Notes: generated by a model from the sequence alone, not told the origin. A DNA stretch of 64,000 nucleotides from Nostoc sp. NOS(2021) (GCF_017115025.1 NZ_JABXKM010000344.1:1-64000), one strand, 5' to 3'. Numbered from the stretch's first letter, positions 17,190 through 27,233 are shown. Numbers and translations: made by a program.

Positions 17190-17885
17190 CTACAACAAAC
17201 CTTTCTTTTTCAACTTAGCTAGCGCATCTTCAGCAGCATCTTTTTCAGCCTCTTTTTTATTACGTCCCTGACCTTCGCCGTAAATTTTTTCATCTACCCA
17301 AACTTTTGCGATGAATTGTGGCGCGTGAGAAGGGCCACTTTGCTCTGTGACATATTTAGGGGGAGTTGGGGTAATGTTGCGTTGCACCCATTCCTGAAAG
17401 CGATTTTTTGAGTCTACATTAGAGCGAGACACAACAATATTCTCAGGTACAGAATTAAACAAAGGTTCTACAATTTTGCGAACTTCCTCAATATCTGACT
17501 TGTTATCATCTGACTTGTTATCCAGATAATAAGCACCAATCACAGCTTCAAATGTACTGCTAAGTAAATTAGGATTTTGGTAGCCTCCATCTCGTATTGC
17601 ACCTTGTCCTAGACGCATCCGAAAATCTAAACCTACTTCAATAGCAAATTTTGCTAATTGCTTCTCATCTACCAGCGCAGAACGCCGCCGAGTTAATTCA
17701 TCTTCTCCCTTTTCTGCGTGTTTTTCATAGAGATATTTACCACTTAAGAAATTTAGAATAGCATCACCAAGAAACTCTAGGCGTTCGTTATGTTCCCCTT
17801 CTCCAGGATGTTCGTTGACATAAGAACGGTGGGTAAGTGCTTGTCGTAAAAGTTTTTCATTTTTGAAAATCAAAATTTTGTGCAT
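17190..17885 (-). CDS. rnc: ribonuclease III
   Basis: RNase III cleaves double-stranded RNA in rRNA processing and regulation. The catalytic domain carries the signature HNERLEFLGDAILNFLSG and the second acidic site TFEAVIGAYYLD. A C-terminal double-stranded-RNA-binding domain follows (RFQEWVQRN to the GQGRNKKEAEKDAAEDAL motif). The length, 231 residues from ATG 17885, is normal; a TTG at 17900 is an alternative. A short duplicated segment encodes DNKSDDNKSD in the linker after the catalytic domain (direct repeat in DNA near 17496-17523). Nostoc genomes usually carry more than one RNase III-type gene. Confidence 0.93.
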   Translation of the reverse strand: MHKILIFKNEKLLRQALTHRSYVNEHPGEGEHNERLEFLGDAILNFLSGKYLYEKHAEKGEDELTRRRSALVDEKQLAKFAIEVGLDFRMRLGQGAIRDGGYQNPNLLSSTFEAVIGAYYLDNKSDDNKSDIEEVRKIVEPLFNSVPENIVVSRSNVDSKNRFQEWVQRNITPTPPKYVTEQSGPSHAPQFIAKVWVDEKIYGEGQGRNKKEAEKDAAEDALAKLKKKGLL

Positions 17886-17981
17886 TTTACTTTTTTCCAA
17901 TTTGTAATTTTAATGGGATGAAATGGGTGGGCATCCTTGCCCACACCACAAAAGGTAAGCCTAAAAAAACAAAAGTATTAT

Positions 17982-18218
17982 CTAGAAATAGTTAATACTT
18001 TTTGAACTAGGTGGATAAAGACTATTTCCACGAGAATTATTGCATGAAAAACAAGAAAATCGTAGGTTTTCTAACGAGTCAGATCCACCACGACTCTTTG
18101 GTAAAAGGTGATCAATTGTTAGATATTATGTTAGTAAATTCTGTCTACACCACCAACATTCAGAACCATATAAATCAAGAAGTTGTTGCTTTTTGTTGCG
18201 TTTCTGTCTAGTATTCAT
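17982..18218 (-). pseudogene. HNH endonuclease with one nonsense codon
   Basis: On the minus strand ATG at 18218 opens a 79-codon frame with one in-frame TAA at 18126-18128. The rest is a textbook small HNH nuclease: CWWC zinc half-site, then [20 protein letters not shown], then [11 protein letters not shown] as the second zinc half-site. The stop falls between CWWC and the catalytic His. It is either a freshly dead gene or a sequencing error. It lies 97 bp upstream of rnc on the same strand. Confidence 0.8.
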
Positions 18219-18812
18219 TTCCTCTAGTTTCCTTTTGCTTGTTATTTGTAACAGCATCGGAACATCAGGTATCTAGCATTAAGGTAGCGTTATGTAACAG
18301 AAATCCCAATTAGAAATCTCTACAATAACACCTACACTCAGTACAGTCCCCAACTCTACAAGCTGGTTGTACTAAATGTATGTTAGAAGTCGCACATCTG
18401 AAAGTTAATCAATTCTATCTGAGGGTGTAATAGAGTAGGGAGTAATTAATGAATTCAGTATTTAGCTAACAAACTAAACTTTGATTTAATTAGTTAACCA
18501 GATACTTAACTCATCAGTTACTCAACTGCTCTACTACAACCTCACTTAGAAGTTAACAACTACCACAAATGCGACCACCGACATTAGCTTTAGCTTTTTG
18601 GATGATGACTCTTTTGATCCATTGCACATAAATAAATCTAACAGATGATAGTAGTAATGTCAAGGGCATACTGGTTATTTTTTATTAAGTAACTTGAGAA
18701 GACTGACTTTTTTGGCAGAAATACTTTGCCACAGATCCCCGACTTCTCAAAGAAGTCGGGGATCTTGTTTCTCGTGAATGATTTAGGATTGCTATTATAG
18801 TTAATAAATAAT
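18219..18812. other. intergenic region with a strong palindrome
   Basis: No gene is supported in this 594-bp gap. At 18734-18764 it has a hairpin with arms GATCCCCGACTTCT / AGAAGTCGGGGATC, a repeat common in Nostoc intergenic DNA; it lacks a T-run on either side. GATTTAGGATTGCTAT near 18780 is a lone end of the element type seen intact at 4635-4747. Confidence 0.6.
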
Positions 18813-19421
18813 TTACAGTTTACTTTGCGCGATCGCACTATACAAAATACCTAAAATTTTCTTAATATCCTTAATATAATACTCACTCAAATCAATCGAA
18901 ACTACATTGCCTTCAAGTTTGAGAAATTGCCAAATCGTACCGATAGTAACAGTACCATATATAGCTTTGATTTGATTTCTACTTCTCTCGTTAAATAACT
19001 GAGCAGCTACCATTTCGGCAATACATTGCGCTAAACCAGACCTCAAATTTTCATTTTTACTTTCTACTAAGACAATCACCGGACTACGTACAAGCAACTG
19101 TTCGGAAGAAAGACTCAAAATAAAATCACAAAAGCCATTTAATCCTCGTTGGCTATCAACAGTAAAATCCACTCCCGAAAACAAACTTATTTCATAATTA
19201 AATTTGCGTCTAATTTCTAACAAAATTGGACTTATTATCATTTCACTACGAGCTTTTTCCGAACTTATCGCTACTGCTAAATCAACATTTTCCCTGAGAA
19301 TAGTAGATAATAAATCACTACAGTCTTGCTCCTGTATATTTGCAAATAGTCCTGATGACTCGTGGATAACTAACCCAAAAGAATCAATAACTTCAAGAAG
19401 TTTGAAATCACTATAAGCCAT
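18813..19421 (-). CDS. PD-(D/E)XK nuclease-like protein, paralogue A
   Basis: A 202-residue cytoplasmic protein of a conserved cyanobacterial family. It has the order expected of a restriction-endonuclease-like fold: a helix with SSEKARSEMII, an Asp in GLNGFCDFILSLS, then VIVLVESKNENL with an E-x-K, then a helix with Gln (GLAQCIAEMVAAQLF). A second copy is encoded at 34103-34714 with the same motifs. No partner methylase or helicase lies nearby. The fold assignment is an inference from motif order; biochemical role is unknown. Confidence 0.7.
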   Translation of the reverse strand: MAYSDFKLLEVIDSFGLVIHESSGLFANIQEQDCSDLLSTILRENVDLAVAISSEKARSEMIISPILLEIRRKFNYEISLFSGVDFTVDSQRGLNGFCDFILSLSSEQLLVRSPVIVLVESKNENLRSGLAQCIAEMVAAQLFNERSRNQIKAIYGTVTIGTIWQFLKLEGNVVSIDLSEYYIKDIKKILGILYSAIAQSKL

Positions 19422-19459
19422 AAAACTTACTCCTTAGTCTTAGAATATGTTTGAAAAAC

Positions 19460-19605
19460 CCTGGCGACTGGAAGTCACGGCTACACGAGACTTTACCCAC
19501 CTCCGTGGGTTAATAAACCGTAATTTTGTATTAGTCCACCTCCGTGGACTTCTCTGCGAGACGCACTCGCGTTCGTTTGTGTAGCTGCGAATTCCATTCG
19601 CCCAA
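19460..19605. repeat. compound palindromic repeat
   Basis: This is a diverged copy of the interior of the element at 55278-55450. Shared blocks include ACCCACCTCCGTGGGT, GTCCACCTCCGTGGAC and TTTGTGTAGCTGCGAATTCC. The outer terminal repeats seen in the other copy are not recognisable here. Confidence 0.6.
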
Positions 19606-19628
19606 TACTTTACTTTACAAACGTCTTC

Positions 19629-20210
19629 TTATGACTTTGAAGGAAACACCCTAACTAAATCAAGAGATAAATCAGGAGAATAGGGAAAAATTATTACCTG
19701 ATTTGACAAGAAAATTCGCTTATTTAAATAACCATATTTACCTTGACAATCCTGATATGGTTCACTATAACCTTCCAAATAGTTATCGAATAAATTGAAT
19801 ATCCAATAATCAGCAATACCTGCTTTAGCATAGAGAGGAATTTTCACATCTTGGTCATAATCCAAAGAAGAATCTGAAACCTCCATTACCAATAACACAT
19901 CAGCAGGTTGAGGATGACCAGAAAAATAATTATCATCTCGATTTTGAAGAATAGCAAAATCCGGTTCAGGTTCGCTATTCGGTGGCAAAGCAATCGGAGC
20001 TTGAGATTGCAAAGTTGCCCGTTCACCTACAAGTTTTGGAAGTTCCCGCAACAAGTTTCGCAAACAAGTTTCATGGGCTGTACCTTTGGATGCCATTTCA
20101 ATAATTTCCCCGTTGATTAATTCAATGTGGTCATCTTCATGGAAAAAGCCCAATTCAGTAAGCCTGTGGTATTCATCCAGTGTGAAGCGTTTAGTCTGAG
20201 CAATACTCAT
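19629..20210 (-). CDS. Uma2 family endonuclease-like protein
   Basis: The 193-residue protein belongs to the Uma2 (DUF820) family, hugely expanded in cyanobacteria, with a PD-(D/E)XK fold. Key motifs: FTLDEYHRLTELGFF, HIELINGEIIEM, EPEPDFAILQ, LLVMEVSDSSLDYD and KIPLYAKAGIADYWIFNL. ATG at 20210 is chosen because GGGAGGAAG lies just upstream; a much longer frame open to 20345 has no such site and would overlap the chlD start. The substrate is unknown. Confidence 0.9.
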   Translation of the reverse strand: MSIAQTKRFTLDEYHRLTELGFFHEDDHIELINGEIIEMASKGTAHETCLRNLLRELPKLVGERATLQSQAPIALPPNSEPEPDFAILQNRDDNYFSGHPQPADVLLVMEVSDSSLDYDQDVKIPLYAKAGIADYWIFNLFDNYLEGYSEPYQDCQGKYGYLNKRIFLSNQVIIFPYSPDLSLDLVRVFPSKS

Positions 20211-20313
20211 AAATCTTCCTCCCAAGGGAAATACGATCGCGTAACCGCCCCTATATTCTAAATGTGTCAGAAATTGGTATGCTAAAGGCCAAGACTCGCT
20301 ATGAAAGCAAACA

Positions 20314-22344
20314 ATGCCTGCGCCTACCATCAACTCCACGATCACTGCTTTTCCCTTGACAGCCGTAGTCGGTCAAGAAGCAATTAAATTAGCCTTGCTG
20401 TTAGCCGCAGTTGATCCTGGTTTGGGGGGAGTGGCGATCGCAGGTCGTCGCGGTACGGCAAAATCTGTGATGGCTCGTGCTATCCACGCTCTACTACCAC
20501 CGATTGAAGTTGTCAAAGGCTCAATCAGTAATTGTGACCCCAACCACCCAGAAGAATGGGATGATCAACTATTGGCGGAGTACGCAGATAAAGATATTCA
20601 AGATGTTCCCGTCGAAATTATCCCCGCGCCTTTTTTGCAAATTCCTCTAGGTATCACTGAAGACCGACTCCTCGGTTCTGTGGATGTTGAAAAGTCGGTA
20701 AAAGAAGGTGATACCATTTTTCAGCCCGGTTTACTCGCTACAGCTAACCGAGGTGTACTGTACGTAGATGAAATTAATTTATTAGATGACCAAATATCAA
20801 ATCAGCTTCTAACAGTATTATCTGACGGACGCAACCAGATTGAACGGGAAGGGATTAGTTTTCAGCATCCGTGTAAATCCCTATTTATTGCCACCTACAA
20901 TCCAGAAGAAGGCGGATTACGGGAGCATTTGCTAGATAGAATTGCGATCGCCCTCTCTGCTGATGGTGTACTCGGCTTAGATCAAAGAGTAGCAGCAGTT
21001 GAAGTTGCGATCGCCTATTCTAAATCTCCCCAAGACTTTCTCCAGCAGTACAACGAAGACTTAGACGCGCTCAAAACCCAAATCATCTTGGCGCGGGAAT
21101 GGTTGAAAGAAGTAATCATCACCCATGAACAAATTGCCTATTTAGTGGATGAGGCGATTCGCGGCGGAGTTCAGGGACATCGCGCCGAGTTATTCGCCAC
21201 GCGGGTTGCCAAGGCGGCGGCGGCTTTGGAGGGACGAACAACAGTCAATGCCGAAGATTTGCGCCGTGCTGTGGAATTGGTGATTGTACCACGCGCCACA
21301 ATTGTGCAGACACCACCACCAGAACAATCACCGCCACCGCCTCCACCCCCACCACAAAATCAAGAAGAACCCCAGGACGAATCAGAAGAGGAAGAACAAG
21401 AACAGGAAGAACAGGAAGAAAATCAAGAGCAAGAACCCCCCAGCATCCCGGAAGAATTCATTTTTGATCCAGAAGGGGTAATTCTTGATGACAGCGTGCT
21501 TTACTTTACTCAAATGGCGAAGCGGCAAGGTAAATCTGGTAGTCGCAGTATCATCTTTTCCGATGACAGGGGACGCTACATTAAGCCAATGTTGCCCAAG
21601 GGGAAAGCGCGACGCATTGCAGTAGATGCCACCTTGAGAGCAGCGGCTCCTTATCAAAAAGCCCGAAGAGAAAGACACCCAGACAGAAAAGTTATTGTCG
21701 AACAGGCTGATATTCGCTCGAAACGCCTGGTACGTAAAGCAGGGGCGTTGGTAGTATTTGTGGTAGATGCTTCTGGCTCAATGGCCCTGAACCGAATGCA
21801 ATCGGCTAAAGGTGCGGTGATGCAACTGTTGACAGAAGCTTATCAAAACCGCGACCAAATAGCATTAATTCCCTTCCGGGGAGAACGGGCAGAGGTACTA
21901 TTGCCTCCAACACGTTCTATTGCCTTGGCGCGTAACCGCTTGGAAAGGTTGCCCTGTGGTGGGGGTTCGCCCTTAGCGCATGGTTTAACCCAAGCTGTGC
22001 GCGTCGGCTTAAATGCCCAGATGAGCGGAGATATTGGGCAAGTTGTCCTTGTCGCAATCACCGATGGGCGGGGTAATATTCCCTTAGCGCGTTCTTTAGG
22101 TGAAGAACTAGAACCAGGAGAAAAGCCAGATATCAAAGGAGAACTATTAGAAATTGCTGCCAGAATCCGGGCTTTAGGGATGCAACTATTGGTAATTGAT
22201 ACGGAAAGTAAATTTGTGTCCACGGGTTTTGCTAAAGAATTATCGCAAACAGCAGGCGGTAAATATTATCATTTGCCGAAAGCGACAGATCAAGCTATTG
22301 CTGCTATGACCAAAGGTGCGATCGCTGATTTAAAATCTCGATAA
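20314..22344 (+). CDS. chlD: magnesium chelatase subunit D
   Basis: ChlD works with ChlI and ChlH to insert Mg2+ into protoporphyrin IX, the first committed step of chlorophyll synthesis. The N-terminal AAA+ domain (about 1-330) has GRRGTAKS as Walker A and [12 protein letters not shown] as Walker B. A linker (about residues 330-390) is rich in proline then in Glu/Gln. The C-terminal von Willebrand A domain carries the metal-binding site DASGSM near residue 485. At 676 residues the length is normal. It is divergent from the Uma2 gene, with 103 bp between starts. Confidence 0.96.
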   Translation: MPAPTINSTITAFPLTAVVGQEAIKLALLLAAVDPGLGGVAIAGRRGTAKSVMARAIHALLPPIEVVKGSISNCDPNHPEEWDDQLLAEYADKDIQDVPVEIIPAPFLQIPLGITEDRLLGSVDVEKSVKEGDTIFQPGLLATANRGVLYVDEINLLDDQISNQLLTVLSDGRNQIEREGISFQHPCKSLFIATYNPEEGGLREHLLDRIAIALSADGVLGLDQRVAAVEVAIAYSKSPQDFLQQYNEDLDALKTQIILAREWLKEVIITHEQIAYLVDEAIRGGVQGHRAELFATRVAKAAAALEGRTTVNAEDLRRAVELVIVPRATIVQTPPPEQSPPPPPPPPQNQEEPQDESEEEEQEQEEQEENQEQEPPSIPEEFIFDPEGVILDDSVLYFTQMAKRQGKSGSRSIIFSDDRGRYIKPMLPKGKARRIAVDATLRAAAPYQKARRERHPDRKVIVEQADIRSKRLVRKAGALVVFVVDASGSMALNRMQSAKGAVMQLLTEAYQNRDQIALIPFRGERAEVLLPPTRSIALARNRLERLPCGGGSPLAHGLTQAVRVGLNAQMSGDIGQVVLVAITDGRGNIPLARSLGEELEPGEKPDIKGELLEIAARIRALGMQLLVIDTESKFVSTGFAKELSQTAGGKYYHLPKATDQAIAAMTKGAIADLKSR

Positions 22345-22404
22345 TTAGTTATTAGTCATTTGTCAGTTTCTTTTCTACTAAGCACTGACCATTGACTAAT
22401 GACA

Positions 22405-23190
22405 TCAAGATCCAGTGGGCATTACCTGTGGTTGTAAATAGTAAATCAAATCTTGAATTCCCTTTTGCAGATACCGCGTTACCGTCATTGGACTAGTGCC
22501 AATATTTTTAGCAGCATCCTTGCGAGAAAGTTCCTTCAAAAATACCATTTCAACTGCCATACGGGGCTTGTCTTCTAACATATTTATTGCGCCTTGGAGT
22601 TGTTGGCGTTCTTCTTCTTGTTGCAGAAGAACATGAGAACGAGGACAAGGAAGTGCCTCACCCAAGGTTATTTGGCAATCAACATAGTTAACTGCGGTCG
22701 CATCTAAACTCAAAGGCATACGGTTTTGAGCAGCTAACTTGGTTTCTTGCCATTCTTGCAGAGATACCCGAAGTTGGTTAGCAATTTCAGCATCCTTGGG
22801 CGGCCTACCTAAAGACATTGATAAGTCCTTGCGAATCTTTTGTCCTTCATTGTACAGTTCTTGCCAACGACGGGGAATTTTTAATAGAGTACTGCGATCG
22901 CGCAAAAAGTGCAGCATCTCACCGCGAATATATGGCACAGCAAAGGAACTAAAAGCATATCCTTGGCTAGGGTCGAAGCGCTCAATTGCCCTAATTAAAC
23001 CAAAATAACCGATTTGTTCTAAATCTTCATAAGGTTCATTACATTGATGGCTGAATTTATGAGCCATTTTCCGCACTAAGCCAGTATGTAACTGTACAAG
23101 TTTATTACGAAGTTTAATGGAAGGATTCTGGTGGTACAAGTGTAATAATTCTATACCATCAATTCGTAAAGAGGACTCACTTGTTGCCAT
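22405..23190 (-). CDS. sigF: group 3 sigma factor, SigF/SigB-like
   Basis: This is an RNA polymerase sigma factor of 261 residues, of the SigF/SigB/SigJ alternative class. Region 2 is visible in LVRKMAHKF to DLEQIGYFGLIRAIERFD and FSSFAVPYIRGEMLHFLRD, region 3 in GRPPKDAEIANQL, and region 4 in FLKELSRKDAAKNIGTSPMT with its helix-turn-helix. It lacks the long N-terminus of group 1 and 2 factors. ATG at 23190 has AAGGA at good spacing; ATG 23196 is too close to it. In cyanobacteria SigF controls motility or envelope genes, and SigJ desiccation and polysaccharide genes; which one this is cannot be settled here. It converges with chlD. Confidence 0.85.
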   Translation of the reverse strand: MATSESSLRIDGIELLHLYHQNPSIKLRNKLVQLHTGLVRKMAHKFSHQCNEPYEDLEQIGYFGLIRAIERFDPSQGYAFSSFAVPYIRGEMLHFLRDRSTLLKIPRRWQELYNEGQKIRKDLSMSLGRPPKDAEIANQLRVSLQEWQETKLAAQNRMPLSLDATAVNYVDCQITLGEALPCPRSHVLLQQEEERQQLQGAINMLEDKPRMAVEMVFLKELSRKDAAKNIGTSPMTVTRYLQKGIQDLIYYLQPQVMPTGS

Positions 23191-23527
23191 ATACATTCCT
23201 TTGTTGTAACTCTTATTCCTGAGAAAATGGAGCTGCGTATATTTTCTTCTAAGCTGTCATTATTTTCCTTAGTCAAGCCAGAATAAGCCATCGTCGTTTC
23301 ACTGAACTTATGAGGGGTCGGACTCCACAATTCAGTATTTTTACGCATGATTTTGCTCACCTCTCTGTTGCAGGTTATTTTTGATTTTTAGATAAAAATT
23401 TCAACATTTGATCATCTTTTTTGTTTAGTTGTCTTCTAACTTGCGTAACCCTTTCCTGGTTTCTCGCCCTAAATCTTGGTAAGAATAGGAATAAGCAGAA
23501 CGTTTTCCTAAAAAACAGTTTTTCAAT

Positions 23528-24256
23528 ATGAGCAATACCAGTAATTTTCGTGAAGCTATCCGTGAGGCTAAATCTCACGCCCTCGTTGGCCCAAACGTGA
23601 TTGCCAACGCCCTCCCCTATGTTGGTGGCGGATTGGTGCTAACGGCATTAGGAACCTACGGCGGTTTGGGAGTTATCCGTACCAACCCCGGAATATTCTT
23701 TCCCACCTTCATTGGTGCGGTGATTTTGGAGTTAATTTTGTTCTTTGTTGCCCAAAATGTTGCCCAAAAAGGTAACAAGGGACTTGCACTACCCCTGTTG
23801 GCAACCTACAGCCTCTTGTCTGGATATACTCTCAGTGGCTTGATATTTGTCGCTTTGAGATCCCAAGGTGTTGGCATTCAAGGCATTGGGTTGGCTGCCC
23901 TTGGTTGTGGCGTTACCTTTATTTTCGCCCGTCAAATTGGTTCAAATCTCTCTGAACAAGACGGGATGGCTTTGACGAAAACCATTAATCTCGGCGTCAT
24001 TGCCTTGGTGGTTGTGTGTCTAGCCCAATTCGGGTTTGCCATGTTTGGTGTTTACACGCCAAATTGGTTAGAAATCGCTATCTCCGGTTTGGGGGTGTTT
24101 CTATTTGTTGGGGTTTCTGTTGTCGATTTCTACATCTTGCCCCGCACTTACAGCGATGACCAATATCTGCCTGCTGCTTTGTCGATGTACCTCACTTACA
24201 TCAACTTGTTCGTCTTTATCTTGCGGTTGCTAATTTCCATAAATGGCCGCAATTAA
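23528..24256 (+). CDS. Bax inhibitor-1 (UPF0005) family membrane protein
   Basis: The 242-residue protein has seven predicted membrane helices and the overall plan of the Bax inhibitor-1/YccA family, including the C-terminal GVSVVDFYILPRTYSDDQY and a final helix with YLTYINLFVFILRLL. These proteins are thought to be ion leak channels or membrane stress proteins; the bacterial role is not established. The N-terminal ~25 residues are cytoplasmic. A clear terminator follows at 24296, so the gene is probably transcribed alone. Confidence 0.85.
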   Translation: MSNTSNFREAIREAKSHALVGPNVIANALPYVGGGLVLTALGTYGGLGVIRTNPGIFFPTFIGAVILELILFFVAQNVAQKGNKGLALPLLATYSLLSGYTLSGLIFVALRSQGVGIQGIGLAALGCGVTFIFARQIGSNLSEQDGMALTKTINLGVIALVVVCLAQFGFAMFGVYTPNWLEIAISGLGVFLFVGVSVVDFYILPRTYSDDQYLPAALSMYLTYINLFVFILRLLISINGRN

Positions 24257-24295
24257 TTGTCTGTAGGTACTAAGAAAAGTAAAGTTTTATAAAGT

Positions 24296-24333
24296 AAAAA
24301 CCGTGGTTGAATTTTTAGCAACCACGGTTTTTT
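24296..24333 (+). terminator. Rho-independent terminator
   Basis: AAAAACCGTGGTTG and CAACCACGGTTTTTT form a 14-bp stem with a nine-base loop and a T-run, 40 bp after the 23528-24256 gene. Confidence 0.92.
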
Positions 24334-24387
24334 CATCGTTTTAATAGTAGAATGTGTAGATAAGTTCAGCCTCAAGTGAGCAAAACT

Positions 24388-25543
24388 ATGCTAGAACTCT
24401 TAAATATCAAGTGCGAAGTAGAAAGGTTGTCTAATATCTTGACCAAGGCTGAAGGCTGTCTTTGACCTCCGAGAACTGAGTGCAAGAATCGAGGACTTGA
24501 ATCAATTCATTTCTCAACCTACTTTCTGGCATAATTCTGTCATTTTCTATCAGAAACTTGAAGAAATTGAATCACTCAAGGCTCAAAAGAAACAATATCA
24601 GCGATCGCACTTCATTCTAGAAGATATCAAGGCTGCACTAGAGCTACTAGAATTATCTGCTGATCAGGAATTGTTGCAAGAGGCGCAAACCAATCTTATT
24701 CACCTCCAGCAAGAACTTGAAATAGTAGAAATACAACAATTACTGTCTGACCCCCACGACCAAAAGGGGGCATTCTTGACAATTACGGCTGAGGTTGGAA
24801 GTATAGATGCTCAGTCTTGGGCAGCTATGTTATTGCAGCTATACTATCGTTGGGCAGTAAATCATCATCATAAAGTATATCTAGTGCAAGAGTCAGCAGG
24901 TGATTTAGGAGGGTTCAAACATGCAATCCTAGAAATTACAGGGCGTTATGCTTATGGCTGACTCAAATCGGAACAAGGAACTCATGCAAGAATAGAGCGA
25001 ATTTCTTCTGTTCATGGCAATGGCAGGCGGCATACTTGCCTAGCTAGTGTAGAAGTCAGCCCGATTTTAGATGAGTCTGTTGATTTTGAGATTCCAAAGA
25101 AGGATTTAGAGATTACTTTGCCGCGCCCACAGAGGAATGTCAACCGCCCAGAAATATGGGTGCGGGTGTTTCACATTCCTACCGGGATTAGTGTATTTTG
25201 CGACCAACAGCGTAGTCAGATGCAAAACAAAGAGAAAGCCTTAGCTATTCTCAAGAGTAAACTGTTTGCGATGCCTACGGCTGGCTACGCCTACGCACTA
25301 GCCCAAGGTGTCCAACAAGTTGACGAAATTCAACCTCAGCAGATAAAATATCTATCTAAGAAGCTCATCCGTGAATATATCTTGCATCCTTACACCAAGG
25401 TGAAAGATTTACGTACCAATGTAGAAACAACTGTTGCGACAGAAGTATTAGACGGTAAGATTGATTTGTTTATCAAAGCCTATCTGCAACAGCTAAATCT
25501 TACTACTTCAGTGGGTAAAGAAACGCTTGATAATTTCAAGTAA
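24388..25543 (+). pseudogene. degenerate prfB (RF2) copy with frameshift site
   Basis: This is a full-length tandem relative of prfB (25660). ATG at 24388 leads to the frameshift site CTT-TGA-C with TGA at 24463-24465, at the same place as in the true gene. In the +1 frame it aligns with RF2 throughout, but an in-frame TGA at 24959-24961 replaces the Tyr codon of YAYGYL. The codon-recognition motif SPF is SSV. The GGQ motif that triggers peptide release is missing because of a four-residue deletion. A dispersed repeat adds about ten residues near 25268-25297. It cannot act as a release factor, though the second half stays open. Confidence 0.85.
25268..25297 (+). repeat. dispersed repeat inside the prfB copy
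   Basis: GCGATGCCTACGGCTGGCTA and the next ten bases match a ~30-bp repeat found at nine or more sites in the window. It keeps the reading frame open, encoding AMPTAGYAYA. Confidence 0.75.
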
Positions 25544-25659
25544 CTTTTGTAACTAGTGCAGAGAGAATTTGCCCAACTACAGCTAAAATCAAGAAACATA
25601 AGTAGAATAAAGAGCAATTTTCCAATCCAAAGCGCTCTATCTATCATTCAGCAAGCATT

Positions 25660-26782
25660 ATGGATGTCCTAGAACTTAAACGCGAAATCGAAACGTTGTC
25701 TGGCCGCCTGGGTAAAACCCAGGACTATCTTTGACGTACCTGCACTGACAGCCAAAATTCAAGACCTCGAAAAAATATCCGCTCAACCAGAATTTTGGGA
25801 TGACCAAACCCAAGCCCAAGAAACGCTACAAGAACTCAACGACCTGAAAGCCCACCTCCAGCAATACGATCGCTGGCACGCCAATCTCGAAGATACTAGG
25901 GCAGTTGTTGAGTTGTTGGAGTTAGAAACTGATGAGGCACTACTCCAAGAAGCCGAATCTACCATCACTAAACTGAATCGTGACCTGGATCAGTGGGAGT
26001 TACAACAGTTACTTTCTGGCCCCTATGATGCAGAAGGTGCTGTACTGACGATTAGTGCTGGTGCTGGTGGCACAGATGCTCAAGACTGGGCATTTATGCT
26101 GATGCGGATGTACACCCGTTGGGGCGAAGCTCACGGCTATAAGGTAACTTTAGCTGAAGAGTCGGAGGGTGATGAAGCCGGAATTAAATCGGCAACCTTA
26201 GAAATTACTGGTCGCTATGCCTATGGTTATTTGCGATCGGAGATGGGTACACATCGCTTAGTGCGGATTTCACCTTTTAATGCTAACGGCAAGCGACAAA
26301 CCAGTTTTGCCGGGGTGGAAGTGATGCCACAGATAGATAACTCTGTGAAGTTGGATATTCCAGATAAGGATTTGGAAATCACCACAACTCGCTCTGGTGG
26401 TAAAGGTGGGCAGAATGTCAACAAAGTAGAAACGGCGGTGCGGATTGTTCACCTTCCCACCGGTCTTGCCGTTCGTTGTACAGAAGAGCGATCGCAACTG
26501 CAAAATAAAGAAAAAGCCCTAAATCGCCTCAAAGCAAAGCTGTTGGTCATCGCCAAGGAGCAACGTGCCCAAGAAATTGCCGAAATTCGTGGCGATATGG
26601 TGGAAGCTTCCTGGGGAAACCAAATCCGTAACTATGTGTTTCACCCTTACCAGATGGTGAAAGATTTACGTACAAATACAGAAACAACGGCGATTGGCGA
26701 TGTGATGAACGGCGAATTTGATACATTCATCCAAGCTTATCTGCGTCAAGAAAATAAACTAGTAGAAAACACTCCGGCATAA
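25660..26782 (+). CDS. prfB: peptide chain release factor 2, programmed frameshift
   Basis: RF2 ends translation at UGA and UAA. The gene is read in two parts: 25660-25731, then 25733-26782 after a +1 shift at CTT-TGA-C (TGA at 25732-25734), the classical RF2 autoregulation in which low RF2 lets ribosomes shift. An AGGA lies six bases before the CTT, as the internal Shine-Dalgarno-like stimulator. The full product is about 373 residues. The recognition motif SPF occurs in [12 protein letters not shown], and the catalytic GGQ in [11 protein letters not shown]. All family features are intact. A degenerate copy with the same shift site lies 117 bp upstream. Confidence 0.95.
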
Positions 26783-26873
26783 TTGGGAATTAGCAATCGG
26801 TACTAGGTAATTTTTTTACTATTAGGGACTGACAACAAATAAATTATCCAATCTTGTAGGGTGGGCCGAAAAG

Positions 26874-27078
26874 CCATTGGTGTCAAGTTAAGCCAAAACC
26901 CTTTTAAAACCTCGTTTCCAGCCTCTGGCTGGAAATGCACCTCATCGCGGCTCTGCCGCAAGTCTTGAGGCGGAGCCTCGCATTAGGCATTCCCAGTCGG
27001 AGACTCTTAACGAGACAAACGAGACAATCTTTAAAAGCTTGTTCTAGACTGGCTTTCACCTTAACTTGACACCTATGG
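26874..27078. mobile_element. MITE-like element, CCATTGGTGTCAA termini, copy A
   Basis: This 205-bp non-coding element has 18-bp terminal inverted repeats (CCATTGGTGTCAAGTTAA, 17 of 18 matching at the other end). Its interior has several hairpins, such as TTTCCAGCCTCTGGCTGGAA. It is the inverted counterpart of 49323-49519. Homology with that copy also runs about 20 bp past one end (GGGCCGAAAAG). It lies between prfB and the DUF3285 gene. Confidence 0.75.
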
Positions 27079-27203
27079 CATCTTGCCCGCCTTTGGCTAC
27101 GGGCCCTGGTGTCGCCCACCCCACAATAAGTAGTTAAGTATTTTTTTATTTGTCAGTCCCTTATTTAGTACCTTTAATTTATTTTCTCGTATTTAAAATT
27201 AGG

Positions 27204-27233
27204 GCGTAGGCGTAGCCCGTCGTAGACATCGCA
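27204..27233 (-). repeat. dispersed ~30-bp repeat
   Basis: GCGTAGGCGTAGCCCGTCGT plus GAGACATCGC-like end (read AGACATCGCA) is an intergenic copy, inverted relative to 25268. Further intergenic copies are at 28794-28825, 34911-34945, 48015-48046 and 61700-61729. Confidence 0.7.

Noticed and set aside
18011-18211. Plus-strand frame of 66 codons
   Set aside because: It is the shadow of the minus-strand HNH endonuclease remnant, whose zinc and catalytic motifs are unmistakable.
18540-18625. Short minus-strand peptide ending NVGGRICGSC
   Set aside because: A GTG-started 24-codon frame with a Cys-rich end is suggestive of a small peptide, but there is no good ribosome binding site and no partner gene.
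18734-18764. Terminator for the 18813-19421 gene
   Set aside because: The hairpin is strong but has no T-run on the minus strand, and the same palindrome type is dispersed in Nostoc. It is listed as a repeat.
23151-23360. 69-codon minus-strand frame upstream of and overlapping sigF
   Set aside because: It runs into sigF in another frame and shows no domain or conserved pattern. The region is more likely the sigF leader.
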